Below are positions 46,057-54,408 of a DNA stretch of 64,000 nt, piece after piece (position 1 is the stretch's first letter; every line of letters starts with the position of its first letter). Position numbers and translations under genes: made by a program. The notes beneath the pieces are model-generated. The model saw only the letters and a program-made list of their open reading frames with translations. It was not told the origin of the DNA and searched no databases. Source of the stretch: Thermovibrio ammonificans HB-1 (GTDB lineage Bacteria > Aquificota > Aquificia > Desulfurobacteriales > Desulfurobacteriaceae); contig NC_014926.1 of NCBI RefSeq assembly GCF_000185805.1, positions 1,172,501 to 1,236,500 on the forward strand, written 5' to 3'.

Positions 46057-46294
46057 AGATGTCTCCCGGTGTAGGTCTGTAGGCAATTGAGATGAGGTTC
46101 CCGTTCTCGAGGAGAAATTCTACTTTAAAGGCGTAGTGGTAGGAGAGGTAATCCACTCCCCTCTCTGAGATTGCGCTCTTTGTGTGGAATATCGCCTCGT
46201 CCCAGGTTTCAAGGTCTCTGAACTCTACCTTCAGGTCGAAACCTTTAACGGTGAAGGCCTTTTCCACTGCGGCTATAAACTCTTCCGACAGCAT
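46040..46294 (-). CDS. Hypothetical protein (84 aa)
   Basis: A small acidic alpha/beta protein of unknown family. It starts MLSEEFIAAVEKAFTVKGFDL and ends [13 protein letters not shown], with alternating strands in the middle (DYLSYHYAFKVEFLLENGNLISIAYR). The last 17 nt overlap the start of suhB, which suggests co-translation. It is the first gene on the minus strand after the divergent gap shared with the response-regulator gene. Confidence 0.7.
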   Translation of the reverse strand: MLSEEFIAAVEKAFTVKGFDLKVEFRDLETWDEAIFHTKSAISERGVDYLSYHYAFKVEFLLENGNLISIAYRPTPGDIYGEGY

Positions 46295-46354
46295 CTTTTA
46301 CCTTTCCTTAACGAATTTGGAACTATTTTAATTTAAGCAGTTTAGGAGGCGGCT

Positions 46355-46993
46355 GTGAAAATCGCCCTTGTAGAGGACGACCTCTCTATTTTAAACCTCC
46401 TAAAGAGGGTGCTTTTAAGCGAGGGGTTTTCGGTAAGGGAGTTCTCCACGGCAGAGGCCTTTATGAACGCCGTGTTTGAGTATGGCGAGGAGTTTGACCT
46501 TGTGATTCTTGACGTTATGCTCCCGGGAACCGACGGGGTAACGGCCTGCTCCTTCCTGAGGGAAAGGGGGTTTTCGGCACCCATTCTCATGTTAACGGCC
46601 CTTTCGGAAGAGGAGGAGAAGGTAAAGGGGCTCGACAGCGGCGCAGACGACTACCTTACAAAGCCTTTCGGGATAAAAGAGCTCCTTGCACGCATCAGGG
46701 CACTCCTCAGGCGCAGCGAAAGGGGGTTCACCCGCGAAGGGGAGTTCAGGTTTACAGACGAAGGGGTGGTTGTAGAGGGAAGAGAGGTGAAGCTCACCCG
46801 CAAGGAGAAGGAGATCCTGAAGGTTTTAGTGGAGAACCGGGGGAAGGCCGTTTCAAAGGAGGAGATAGTTGCAAAGGTGTGGAAGGGAGAGCAGGTAAAT
46901 AAGCGGGTTGTGGACGTTCACGTGAAACACCTCAGAGATAAGCTCGGAGACAGGATAAAAACGGTATGGGGAGTGGGATATAAGGTTGTATAG
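46355..46993 (+). CDS. OmpR-family response regulator
   Basis: The 212-residue two-domain regulator has a receiver domain with VEDD (acidic pair), the phospho-acceptor Asp in [16 protein letters not shown] (about 51), the conserved Thr in MLTAL and the Lys in LTKPFG. The winged-helix effector has [27 protein letters not shown] and [28 protein letters not shown]. The GTG start follows TTAGGAGGCGGCT. The kinase gene overlaps it by 8 nt and is its likely partner. Confidence 0.95.
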   Translation: MKIALVEDDLSILNLLKRVLLSEGFSVREFSTAEAFMNAVFEYGEEFDLVILDVMLPGTDGVTACSFLRERGFSAPILMLTALSEEEEKVKGLDSGADDYLTKPFGIKELLARIRALLRRSERGFTREGEFRFTDEGVVVEGREVKLTRKEKEILKVLVENRGKAVSKEEIVAKVWKGEQVNKRVVDVHVKHLRDKLGDRIKTVWGVGYKVV

Positions 46994-47897
46994 GAAGCTA
47001 TCGGAGCTGTTTGAAGAGCTTCTCTTCGTTGAGCCCGACGGAACGGTTGTGGGAAGCGGCAAGAAACTGTGGGAGCTTTACCCCTTCCCCGAGGCAATAG
47101 CCGCACTCGAGGAAGCGAGGGAGAGGGGGAGAAGCTCCTTCCAGGCCGAGGAGCGGGGGAGGTCTTTTACCTTCCAGCTTGCAAGACTCCCAGACGGAAC
47201 GGTTGCAGTTTTAAAACGGGACGACACCCTGGCAAAGGAGTTCGACTCTGTAAAGAGAGAGGTGGTTTCAACCCTTTCCCACGAGATAAAAACCCCCTTA
47301 ACCGTTATAAGGGGTAACGTTGAGTTCCTCCTCCACTACGGCGACTGCAACGACAAGGAGGTTCTAAAAGAGACCCTGGAAAAGGTGGAGAAGCTGGAGA
47401 GGATAGTTTCGGGCATAGGCAGGCTCTTTAAGAAGAGCAGTCAGATGGCAGCACTCAACCTCAGGCCGCTAACGGAAGAGGTGGTGGAGAGCTTCACCCC
47501 CAAAGCCGCCGGGAAGGGAATCGCCCTAAAAACGGAGCTTGAAGACACAAACACCGTGGCCGACGCCGTTTTGTTCCAACAGCTGCTCCGGAACCTACTG
47601 GACAACGCGGTAAAGTTCACAAAAGAGGGAGAGGTGAGGGTAAAGCTCACGGAAGAGTTCCTCGAAGTTTCCGACACCGGCAGGGGGATACCCCGGGAGA
47701 AGCTGAGCAGGGTTTTTGAACGCTACTACCGCGAGGGTGAAAACAGCGGCCAGGGAATAGGGCTCTCGGTGGTAAGGGAGATTGCAAAGCACCACGGCTG
47801 GAAGGTTGAGGTTGAGTCGGAAGTCGGCAGGGGTTCACGTTTCAGGGTTGTGTTCTACCCCGACGAGAACATCGGCAAGGAAGCCGTTAAAGAGTAA
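46986..47897 (+). CDS. Soluble sensor histidine kinase
   Basis: The 303-residue product has no membrane helix. An N-terminal PAS-like segment of about 85 residues ([26 protein letters not shown]) is followed by HisKA with the phospho-accepting His in [20 protein letters not shown] (about 99), then HATPase boxes N ([16 protein letters not shown]), G1 (VSDTGRGIP), F ([10 protein letters not shown]) and G2 (GQGIGLSVV). Architecture is PhoR-like without the membrane part, so it should sense a cytoplasmic signal. The TTG start at 46986 overlaps the regulator gene; its 3' end converges with a 63-nt overlap on the next gene. Confidence 0.92.
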   Translation: MYRKLSELFEELLFVEPDGTVVGSGKKLWELYPFPEAIAALEEARERGRSSFQAEERGRSFTFQLARLPDGTVAVLKRDDTLAKEFDSVKREVVSTLSHEIKTPLTVIRGNVEFLLHYGDCNDKEVLKETLEKVEKLERIVSGIGRLFKKSSQMAALNLRPLTEEVVESFTPKAAGKGIALKTELEDTNTVADAVLFQQLLRNLLDNAVKFTKEGEVRVKLTEEFLEVSDTGRGIPREKLSRVFERYYREGENSGQGIGLSVVREIAKHHGWKVEVESEVGRGSRFRVVFYPDENIGKEAVKE

Positions 47898-48839
47898 GAG
47901 CTTGAGGAAGTTCTCCCGCGTTCCGAACTCTACGGCAACACCGTGTTGAATGGCGTGCCGGTTTAAAGTCCCCTCCCTGTAGTCGATAAACGGGTGCCAG
48001 TCGAGGAACGACGGTATATCTGAAATCGAAAGGAGGCGCTGAAGCAGCAGTTTCAAAGCGTACTGTATGGTTACAAACTTTCTGTTACGCTTCCTTATAA
48101 GCTCCTCAAGGCGTTTCTCAAGGGGATTAAATCTTACAAGGGTATCCCACACCGCCCCTTCTGCAAGGGGGAAAAGGGCGTAAATGGCAAGCTCCAGCCA
48201 ACCGGAGGCGAAGGCACCTGCAACCTGCTTAAGGATTTTAGAGCGCCTGCGGTAGGCCGGCAGGGCCTCCCACCTTAAAAGCTCCTCCTCAACGGCAAAA
48301 GGGGAAAATTTCTCCAAGGCCCAGGGCCAGAACTCATCCGGAGACGGCAGCTCCTCCAAGACCCAAAGGGGGAGGAGAAGCTCCTCCCTGCGGTAAAGCT
48401 CAAAGGCCACCTCGAGCCTTGGGCCCGAGGCCTCCCTGTAGAGGCTAACGCACCTATCCAGCTGAGCTTCAAGCTCGGAGCGCCAGTTCTCCAAAACCGC
48501 CTCCCACTCACGCTCTACCGCTTCCCGCTCCTTCCTCTCAAAGGCCTTAAAGAGGGCAGTATAAAGGCTTCCCGCATCGGGATTGAAAAAGGGCTCCAGG
48601 CCGTTGTCCCTTACTATCGCATCTATAAAGGGCTTGTGCTCGAGCCTTTTCAGCTCCTTCGGGCCGAGCCGTCCGCCGGTAATCCCTTCAACCAGCAGGA
48701 AGAAAAAGTCCCGGGTGCTTTTGGCACGCCTTGCGGCGGCCAGAAGCTCCTCACCTACAGCCCAACTACCCGAGAACGTGTTTGGGGAGGACGAAACAGG
48801 TAAACTCCCCTTCGAAAACCCTCTCTCCGGAGCGCTCAC
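47835..48839 (-). CDS. Hypothetical protein with a C-terminal RHxxxH (HEPN-like) motif; start uncertain
   Basis: The family is not recognised. The frame opens with GTG at 48839, well inside the thioesterase gene (74-nt overlap), and the natural-looking start (about GEELLAAARRAKSTRDFFFLLVEG, just after 48766) has no ATG/GTG/TTG; only CTG and ATT are available there. The protein is helical, acidic and rich in Leu/Glu/Arg. Near the C terminus it reads [30 protein letters not shown], in which R-x4-H (about 294-299) resembles the HEPN RNase motif, though similar strings occur in other uncharacterised families. It may be co-translated with the thioesterase. Confidence 0.6.
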   Translation of the reverse strand: MSAPERGFSKGSLPVSSSPNTFSGSWAVGEELLAAARRAKSTRDFFFLLVEGITGGRLGPKELKRLEHKPFIDAIVRDNGLEPFFNPDAGSLYTALFKAFERKEREAVEREWEAVLENWRSELEAQLDRCVSLYREASGPRLEVAFELYRREELLLPLWVLEELPSPDEFWPWALEKFSPFAVEEELLRWEALPAYRRRSKILKQVAGAFASGWLELAIYALFPLAEGAVWDTLVRFNPLEKRLEELIRKRNRKFVTIQYALKLLLQRLLSISDIPSFLDWHPFIDYREGTLNRHAIQHGVAVEFGTRENFLKLLLFNGFLADVLVGVEHNPET

Positions 48840-49149
48840 CTACAACCTCAACAGTCCGCTTCTTTCCCTCCCGGTTAACCTCCCGTGCCGTAAAGAGCAC
48901 CTCGTCGCCCACCTTAACGGGGCGCAGGAACTTAACGGAAGCACTCCCCAGAACAACGGTAGGCTCGTTAACGGCCAGCATGGCGGCGTAGTCGGCGGCG
49001 GAAAAGAGAAACCCTCCGTGAACAAGGCCCTTACCGTCGGCAGCCATTACCGGCGCAGTCTTCAGCAGAACCTTAGAGTAACCCTCCCCGAGCTCAACCG
49101 GCTCCCCGGAAAGGGAGCGGTCTATCAGTTTATGGGTCTTTACCTCCAT
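48766..49149 (-). CDS. PaaI-like hotdog-fold thioesterase
   Basis: The 127-residue product fits a single hotdog domain: KVLLKTAPVMAADGKGLVHGGFLFSAADYAAMLAVNEP, in which HGGFLFSAAD is the PaaI-type active-site segment, followed by long strands SVKFLRPVKVGDEVLFTAREVNREGKKRTVEVVG. It probably hydrolyses acyl-CoA thioesters; the acyl group is unknown. It lies 8 nt after the Cys-rich lipoprotein gene. Confidence 0.85.
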   Translation of the reverse strand: MEVKTHKLIDRSLSGEPVELGEGYSKVLLKTAPVMAADGKGLVHGGFLFSAADYAAMLAVNEPTVVLGSASVKFLRPVKVGDEVLFTAREVNREGKKRTVEVVGERSGERVFEGEFTCFVLPKHVLG

Positions 49150-49157
49150 CGCCCCTC

Positions 49158-49751
49158 CTACTTACAGTTACTTACACATATCCTTTCGGGAATGAGCTTC
49201 CCCCCGCACCCGGTAAAACAGGCGTTAAACTGCTGCTTACAGCCGCAGTCTCTAACGCAGGTAACCGAAAGCTGACGGACAAAATCGGAAAGCTTCGGAG
49301 GTTCCGGCCTTTCCGGAGGCAAAGGCTTCTTCTCGTTCAGAGTATCGAGGGCCTGCTCAAGCTGATACTTGCGGGAGCAGGCGTAGTAGTCCTTACTCTT
49401 CTTACAGGCCCTCTTGAAAAAGAGGTAATCTCGGTAGAGCTGCCTGTAACTGTTAGACCAGCTCAAAAGCCTGTTCTGGTAAGTGGCGTAAGCCGCCCTG
49501 TAGGCAGAGAGTTCCCTGTTGTAAACCGCAAGAGCCTGCCTGTACAGCCTTTCGGCCCTGCTTCTCACCTGAGCCATGCAGGCGTTGTAAGAGTCCTCGC
49601 AGCTCTCTTTACAGGATTTAAACGACTCGTAACAGCCGCTCAAACAGGCCCTGTTGTCGGCAGGAGGTTCGTACCTGTAGGAGACCGCAAACTCCGGTCC
49701 TCCGCACGAGGCAACAAACAGGGCCGCAACGCATAAAAGGAGCTTTTTCAT
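49158..49751 (-). CDS. Cysteine-rich lipoprotein of unknown function
   Basis: The 197-residue product has a lipoprotein signal (MKKLLLCVAALFVASC, lipobox FVASC). The mature part has cysteines in two clusters: an N-terminal one with CLSGCYESFKSCKESCEDSYNAC (spacings 3, 6, 3, 6) and a C-terminal one with CVRDCGCKQQFNACFTGCGG and CVSNC. Between them is an Arg/Tyr-rich helical region (RAERLYRQALAVYNRELSAYRAAYATY). The CxxxC helical-hairpin pattern resembles disulfide-rich twin-CX3C-like folds. No family is recognised. Confidence 0.75.
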   Translation of the reverse strand: MKKLLLCVAALFVASCGGPEFAVSYRYEPPADNRACLSGCYESFKSCKESCEDSYNACMAQVRSRAERLYRQALAVYNRELSAYRAAYATYQNRLLSWSNSYRQLYRDYLFFKRACKKSKDYYACSRKYQLEQALDTLNEKKPLPPERPEPPKLSDFVRQLSVTCVRDCGCKQQFNACFTGCGGKLIPERICVSNCK

Positions 49752-49830
49752 CTTTTTGGCCTCCGGGGCTTGATTAAACTATTCTACCCTTCTATCGTTT
49801 AAAGTGCAGAAAACCCAATCGGGGGAGCAG

Positions 49831-50928
49831 ATGGAGAAGGCCATAGAGAGCAGGCTCGAGAAGATAGCGAAGAAGTTTAAGGAGATAGAGGAGAACTTAG
49901 GGAAGCCGGAGGTGATAGCCGACCAGAAGAAGTTCCAGACGCTGGCCAAGGAACACAAAGAGCTTCAACCCATATACGACACCTACATGGAGTACAAGAA
50001 AACCCGCCAGGGGATAGAAGAGGCCCTGGAGATTATCGAAGCGGGCGAGGAAGAAGAGCTGGTAGAGCTTGCAAAGGAAGAGAAGAAGGAGCTCGAAAAG
50101 CGGGCGGAGGAGCTAGAGGGTGAGCTCAAAAAACTCCTCATTCCTAAAGACCCCAACGACGAAAAGAACGTAATCCTCGAAATCCGTGCAGGAGCCGGCG
50201 GAGAGGAAGCGGCCCTGTTTGCCCAAGACCTTTTCAGGATGTACTGCCGCTACGCAGAAAGGAAGGGTTGGAAGGTTGAAATCCTCTCCATGAACGAAAC
50301 CGGCCTCGGGGGCATAAAAGAGGTTGTTGCAACCATCTCCGGCAAAGGGGCGTACTCGAGGCTCAAGTACGAATCGGGAGTTCACAGGGTTCAGCGGATT
50401 CCGGTAACCGAATCGGGCGGCCGCATCCACACCTCCACCGCCACCGTAGCCATACTGCCCGAAGCGGAGGAGGTTGAAATAGAGATAAAGGAGAGCGACC
50501 TGAAGATAGACACCTACCGCTCCTCCGGAGCAGGCGGACAGCACGTTAACACAACCGATTCCGCCGTACGGATTACCCACCTGCCAACCGGCATAGTAGT
50601 AACCTGCTCAAACGAGCGCTCCCAGATTCAAAACAGGATAAAGGCGATGAAGATACTCAGAGCCCGCCTGAAGGAGCTCTACGAGAGGCAGCAGAAGGAG
50701 AAGATGGACTCTGCAAGGAAGGCCCAAGTAGGTTCGGGAGACAGAAGCGAGAAGATAAGAACCTACAACTTCCCCGAGGGCAGGGTAACCGACCACAGGA
50801 TAAAGCTGACCCTTTACAACCTTCAGGAGTTCCTCGACGGCGACCTGGACGAGATGATAGACGCCCTTGCAGCGGCCGAACAGGCCAAAAAGATTGAGGC
50901 CCTTATGGACGAAGAGGGGCAGGCTTAG
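49831..50928 (+). CDS. prfA: Peptide chain release factor 1
   Basis: Releases the chain at UAA and UAG. The protein has an N-terminal helical domain, the PVT tripeptide of the stop-codon recognition loop ([21 protein letters not shown]1 type, not the SPF of RF2) and the catalytic GGQ in [29 protein letters not shown] at 49804 is in frame, but the ATG at 49831, after GGGGGAGCAG, gives the standard start [12 protein letters not shown] (365 residues). Its stop overlaps the convergent DUF2628 gene by 4 nt. Confidence 0.96.
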   Translation: MEKAIESRLEKIAKKFKEIEENLGKPEVIADQKKFQTLAKEHKELQPIYDTYMEYKKTRQGIEEALEIIEAGEEEELVELAKEEKKELEKRAEELEGELKKLLIPKDPNDEKNVILEIRAGAGGEEAALFAQDLFRMYCRYAERKGWKVEILSMNETGLGGIKEVVATISGKGAYSRLKYESGVHRVQRIPVTESGGRIHTSTATVAILPEAEEVEIEIKESDLKIDTYRSSGAGGQHVNTTDSAVRITHLPTGIVVTCSNERSQIQNRIKAMKILRARLKELYERQQKEKMDSARKAQVGSGDRSEKIRTYNFPEGRVTDHRIKLTLYNLQEFLDGDLDEMIDALAAAEQAKKIEALMDEEGQA

Positions 50929-51404
50929 AACCTGCCTCCCCTCATAGACACCTCAAGGGCAGCACCTACAAGGCTGAAGAGGATAGCCATAATAAACACA
51001 ATAACTACGCCGCCTATAGAGGTTCCCCCCTTCTTTATCACCATCAGCTTGAAGGTCTCTTCGTCGGGGTACTCCTCTTTAAGCTGAACCAGAGTCTCGT
51101 AGGTATACCTGCCGTAGAGGTAGTTCCCCAGCATCGCCACGCCGAACCACAGGGCAAGGGCAACGAGCAGCCCCACAACCGGCAGGTAGTCGAGAATGGA
51201 CAGGGCCAAAACTATGGCGGAGTAGAGGTACATCTTCCTGTAGCCCATCCAGAAAACCCCGAACGCAAAGGCAGCCCAGTTCCAGGAAATCTTTGAACCG
51301 GTTTTCGCCATGAGCTTCCACTTGGAAACGTAGTAGTCGGCGTTCTTCTGAACGAAAGAGCGAACGGTCTCCTCTCCGAACTCCTCAAACAGCCTGTTTA
51401 GCAC
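50925..51404 (-). CDS. DUF2628-type membrane protein
   Basis: The 159-residue product begins with a cytoplasmic segment, then [27 protein letters not shown], the hallmark DUF2628 stretch in which the protein turns into the membrane, followed by helices at about 65-98 and 128-150. Function is unknown in the family. It converges on prfA with a 4-nt overlap. Confidence 0.82.
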   Translation of the reverse strand: MLNRLFEEFGEETVRSFVQKNADYYVSKWKLMAKTGSKISWNWAAFAFGVFWMGYRKMYLYSAIVLALSILDYLPVVGLLVALALWFGVAMLGNYLYGRYTYETLVQLKEEYPDEETFKLMVIKKGGTSIGGVVIVFIMAILFSLVGAALEVSMRGGRF

Positions 51405-51486
51405 CAGACACCCCCGAAGTTATAATTTGTCTACTGTATAGAATTATCGTTATTTTAACTACCAATTCAAACCGCAGGAGAAGAGA

Positions 51487-52617
51487 ATGGGACAGAGAGA
51501 GGAGTTCATACCCAAGTGGGTGGCTTGGGAGATAACGAGGCGCTGTAACCTCCAGTGTATCCACTGCCGCTCGGCCTCAACCATGGAGTCGGAGCAGGGA
51601 GACTTCTCAACGGAAGACGGCAAAAAGCTCCTTGACGACATAGCGAAGCTCTCAAAACCCACCGTAGTTTTAACCGGCGGAGAGCCCCTCCTCAGGGAGG
51701 ATATCTGGGAGCTTGCCGAGTACGGAACGAAACTGGGATTCAGAATGTGCATAGCCACAAACGGCACCCTTGTAGACGACGAAGTGTGTCGCAAGATGAA
51801 AGAGGTAGGCATAAGAATGGTCTCCCTCTCCCTCGACGGCTCAACGCCCGAAATCCACGACGACTTCCGGAAACAGCCGGGAGCCTACGAAGGGGTGATA
51901 AAGGCGGCGGAGCTCTTTAACAAACACGGGATTCCCTTCCTCATAAACTCCTCGTTCACAAAGAGGAACGCCCACGACATTCCCAACGTTTACAAAAAAG
52001 CCAGGGAGCTGGGTGCCAAGGCCTGGTACATGTTCCTCGTTCTCCCGGTAGGAAGGGGAGAGGAGGCAAACGCCGAGCTACTCAATGCAGAGGAGGCCGA
52101 GTACTGGCTCAACTGGCACTACGAGCTCGAGAAGGAGCTCATCCTCAAGGGCGACAACACAATCCTTGTAAGGCCCACCTGTGCCCCCCACTACTACAGA
52201 ATCTTCTACCAGAACGCAAAAAGGGACGGACTCGACCTTAAAAGGCGCAACCTGGTGTTCGGAACCGGAGGGGGCAAAGGGTGCGTAGCGGGCCAGTCGA
52301 TAGCCTACATCGACTGCCACGGCTGGCTCAGACCCTGCAGTTACTTCCCCATATCCGACGTTAACGTTTTCGACGTTCCGTTCCACGAGGCGTGGTTCAA
52401 GTCTAAGATAATGCAGGACATGAGGAGGTTCGACCAGTTTAAGGGGCGCTGCGGCCAGTGTGAGTTCCTGAAGATATGCAACGGCTGTAGAGTAAGGGCT
52501 TACTGGGAGCACGGCGACTACATGGAGGAAGACCCCATCTGCCGCTACGTACCCGTTAAGATGAGGGTCGGGGTTAAGAACACGCTTTCCCTCTTAAAGG
52601 ATGGAGAAAACGGCTAA
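51487..52617 (+). CDS. Radical SAM/SPASM protein, AhbD-like heme synthase (probable)
   Basis: The 376-residue protein has the SAM-cluster motif CNLQCIHC (about 20-27) within [23 protein letters not shown], then [11 protein letters not shown] and [18 protein letters not shown]-terminal SPASM-type Cys set follows ([33 protein letters not shown] and a last Cys near the end). The WxxWEITRxCNLxCxHCR start is typical of AhbD, the Fe-coproporphyrin III decarboxylase of the siroheme-dependent heme pathway; AhbC/NirJ or PqqE-like relatives are the alternatives. It overlaps the next membrane gene by 17 nt. Confidence 0.75.
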   Translation: MGQREEFIPKWVAWEITRRCNLQCIHCRSASTMESEQGDFSTEDGKKLLDDIAKLSKPTVVLTGGEPLLREDIWELAEYGTKLGFRMCIATNGTLVDDEVCRKMKEVGIRMVSLSLDGSTPEIHDDFRKQPGAYEGVIKAAELFNKHGIPFLINSSFTKRNAHDIPNVYKKARELGAKAWYMFLVLPVGRGEEANAELLNAEEAEYWLNWHYELEKELILKGDNTILVRPTCAPHYYRIFYQNAKRDGLDLKRRNLVFGTGGGKGCVAGQSIAYIDCHGWLRPCSYFPISDVNVFDVPFHEAWFKSKIMQDMRRFDQFKGRCGQCEFLKICNGCRVRAYWEHGDYMEEDPICRYVPVKMRVGVKNTLSLLKDGENG

Positions 52618-53524
52618 GGAAACGGTAAAACTCTTGGAGGCCCTGCTCTCCGATTCCCTACTGAAAGGAGGGCTGGCCCTCTTTTTAATCGTTGTAGCAG
52701 ACGGGTTCTGGAGCCTCGTTTTCAGGCTACTGGGGGGAAACGGAGAGAGCTTCCTCTTCACCTCCGAAACCCTCTCCAAGCTCAAAGAGCTACTAAGCTA
52801 CACCTGGGGAAGCGAACCGGCGTCGGGGGTTGTCTCGCTCATCACCTTCTTCCTGCTCTACTTAACCCTCTGGTCTGTGGGAACCGTTATCCAGGTCCTC
52901 CGTCAGCCCCTCGTTTACGAAAAGCTGAAAACCTCCTACAAGCCCTGGCTTTTAATCGAAACCTCCGTTGTTAGAAGGTACTACGAGCTTGTAGAGAGGG
53001 TGGTTCCTACACTGGGAACCGCAGGGGAGTGCCAGCAGCCCGGGAAGTTACTAACCACCTGCTACGGTTACAGCGACTACCTCCTATACCAGCTGCTCGC
53101 CGTAAAGGGCTTTAAGCCAAAAGAAAGGGCAGCCGAGGAGTTCGACTCCCTCTCCTTCCTGTGGAGCGGATCGGCCCTGGTTGTGCCGATAACCCTCATC
53201 CCCTACATAAGGGGCTGCCCGGGGTTAACGGTGACCTTTTCGCTGGTGTTTGCACTCTTAGTGATGGTGGCCCTGCTGCCCGCCGAAGCTCCGCCGATGG
53301 AGCCCGTTACCTTCACGGCGGTAACCTTTCTGGCTGCGGCAGTCTTTATCCTGCTTGCAAAGCTCAACGGCTCCCCCTTACCCCTTACGGTATCGGCAGC
53401 GTGCCTCTTCCTTACCCTGTGGCAGCTGGGAGTTAGCCTAACGGCCCACAGACTGCTGAGCAGAAACCTAAGACAGCTCATAGCCTACTGCTATAATAGC
53501 TCCAACCAAAAGCAGGAGGGGTAA
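52601..53524 (+). CDS. Membrane protein of unknown function
   Basis: The 307-residue product has about six hydrophobic helices: about 22-45, 78-98, 185-203, 208-225, 232-250 and 258-276. A soluble segment between the second and third helices (about 100-180: [34 protein letters not shown]) looks helical. No family is recognised. The ATG follows AAAGG within the end of the radical SAM gene and dapD starts on the base after its stop, so the three genes are one unit. Confidence 0.75.
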   Translation: MEKTAKETVKLLEALLSDSLLKGGLALFLIVVADGFWSLVFRLLGGNGESFLFTSETLSKLKELLSYTWGSEPASGVVSLITFFLLYLTLWSVGTVIQVLRQPLVYEKLKTSYKPWLLIETSVVRRYYELVERVVPTLGTAGECQQPGKLLTTCYGYSDYLLYQLLAVKGFKPKERAAEEFDSLSFLWSGSALVVPITLIPYIRGCPGLTVTFSLVFALLVMVALLPAEAPPMEPVTFTAVTFLAAAVFILLAKLNGSPLPLTVSAACLFLTLWQLGVSLTAHRLLSRNLRQLIAYCYNSSNQKQEG

Positions 53525-54343
53525 ATGGAAGAGCTTAAACAGCTGATAGAGGAGGCCTGGACAAACAGGGAGCTCCTTAAAGAGGAGAAATACAAAGAGG
53601 CCGTAAGGGCGGTAATAGAGCTCCTCGATAAAGGCAAGGTAAGGGTTGCAGAGAGAATAAGCGTCGGTAACTGGAAGGTCAACGACTGGGTAAAGAAGGC
53701 GATTCTCCTCTTCTTCCCCATATCAGAGATGAAGGTTATGGAAGTGGGGCCCTTTGAGTACTACGATAAAATCCCACTGAAAAAAGGGTGGGAGAAGCTC
53801 GGCGTTAGGGTAGTTCCGCCTGCAACTGCCCGTTACGGCTCGTTCATAGAGCCCGGAGCAATCCTCATGCCTTCTTACGTTAACATCGGAGCCTACGTAG
53901 GTTCCGGAACCCTTGTAGACACTTGGGCCACCGTAGGTTCCTGTGCCCAGATAGGTAAGAACGTTCACCTGTCGGGCGGTGTCGGAATCGGAGGAGTTTT
54001 AGAGCCACCCAACGCCACCCCAGTTATAGTAGAGGACAACTGCTTCATAGGCTCAAGGTGCATAATAGTGGAAGGTGCGGTAATCGAGGAAGAGGCGGTC
54101 TTAGGAGCAGGCGTGGTTATAACCTCCTCCACCCCCATAATAGATGTAACGGGAGATGAGCCGGTAGTTTACAAGGGTAGAGTTCCGGCAAGGAGCGTTG
54201 TGATACCGGGAACAAGGGTCAAGAAGTTCCCCGCGGGAGAGTACCACCTCCCGTGCGCCCTCATAATAGGAAAGAGGAAGGAGTCTACAGATAAGAAGAC
54301 CTCCCTCAACGAAGTTCTCAGAGAGTTCAACGTTCCTGTGTAG
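53525..54343 (+). CDS. dapD: 2,3,4,5-Tetrahydropyridine-2,6-dicarboxylate N-succinyltransferase
   Basis: Succinylates tetrahydrodipicolinate in lysine and diaminopimelate synthesis. The 272-residue left-handed beta-helix protein has hexapeptide repeats over about 110-215 (GAYVGSGTLVDTWATVGSCAQIGKNVHLSGGVGIGGVLEP, the family signature), preceded by RVVPPATARYGSFIEPGAILMPSYVNI. The ATG follows AGCAGGAGGGGTAA. It indicates the succinylase route to DAP rather than the aminotransferase route. Confidence 0.95.
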   Translation: MEELKQLIEEAWTNRELLKEEKYKEAVRAVIELLDKGKVRVAERISVGNWKVNDWVKKAILLFFPISEMKVMEVGPFEYYDKIPLKKGWEKLGVRVVPPATARYGSFIEPGAILMPSYVNIGAYVGSGTLVDTWATVGSCAQIGKNVHLSGGVGIGGVLEPPNATPVIVEDNCFIGSRCIIVEGAVIEEEAVLGAGVVITSSTPIIDVTGDEPVVYKGRVPARSVVIPGTRVKKFPAGEYHLPCALIIGKRKESTDKKTSLNEVLREFNVPV

Positions 54344-54347
54344 AATC

Positions 54348-54365
54348 GGGGGGCTTCTGCCCCCT
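54348..54365 (+). terminator. Hairpin after dapD
   Basis: GGGGGC-TTCT-GCCCCC directly follows the dapD stop and is followed by TTCC. It is a strong stem with a poor U tract and lies in the 65-nt gap before metG. Confidence 0.55.
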
Positions 54366-54408
54366 TCCATAAATTCCTGCCGAAAACCAAACTCAAGGAG
54401 GCTCGGTC

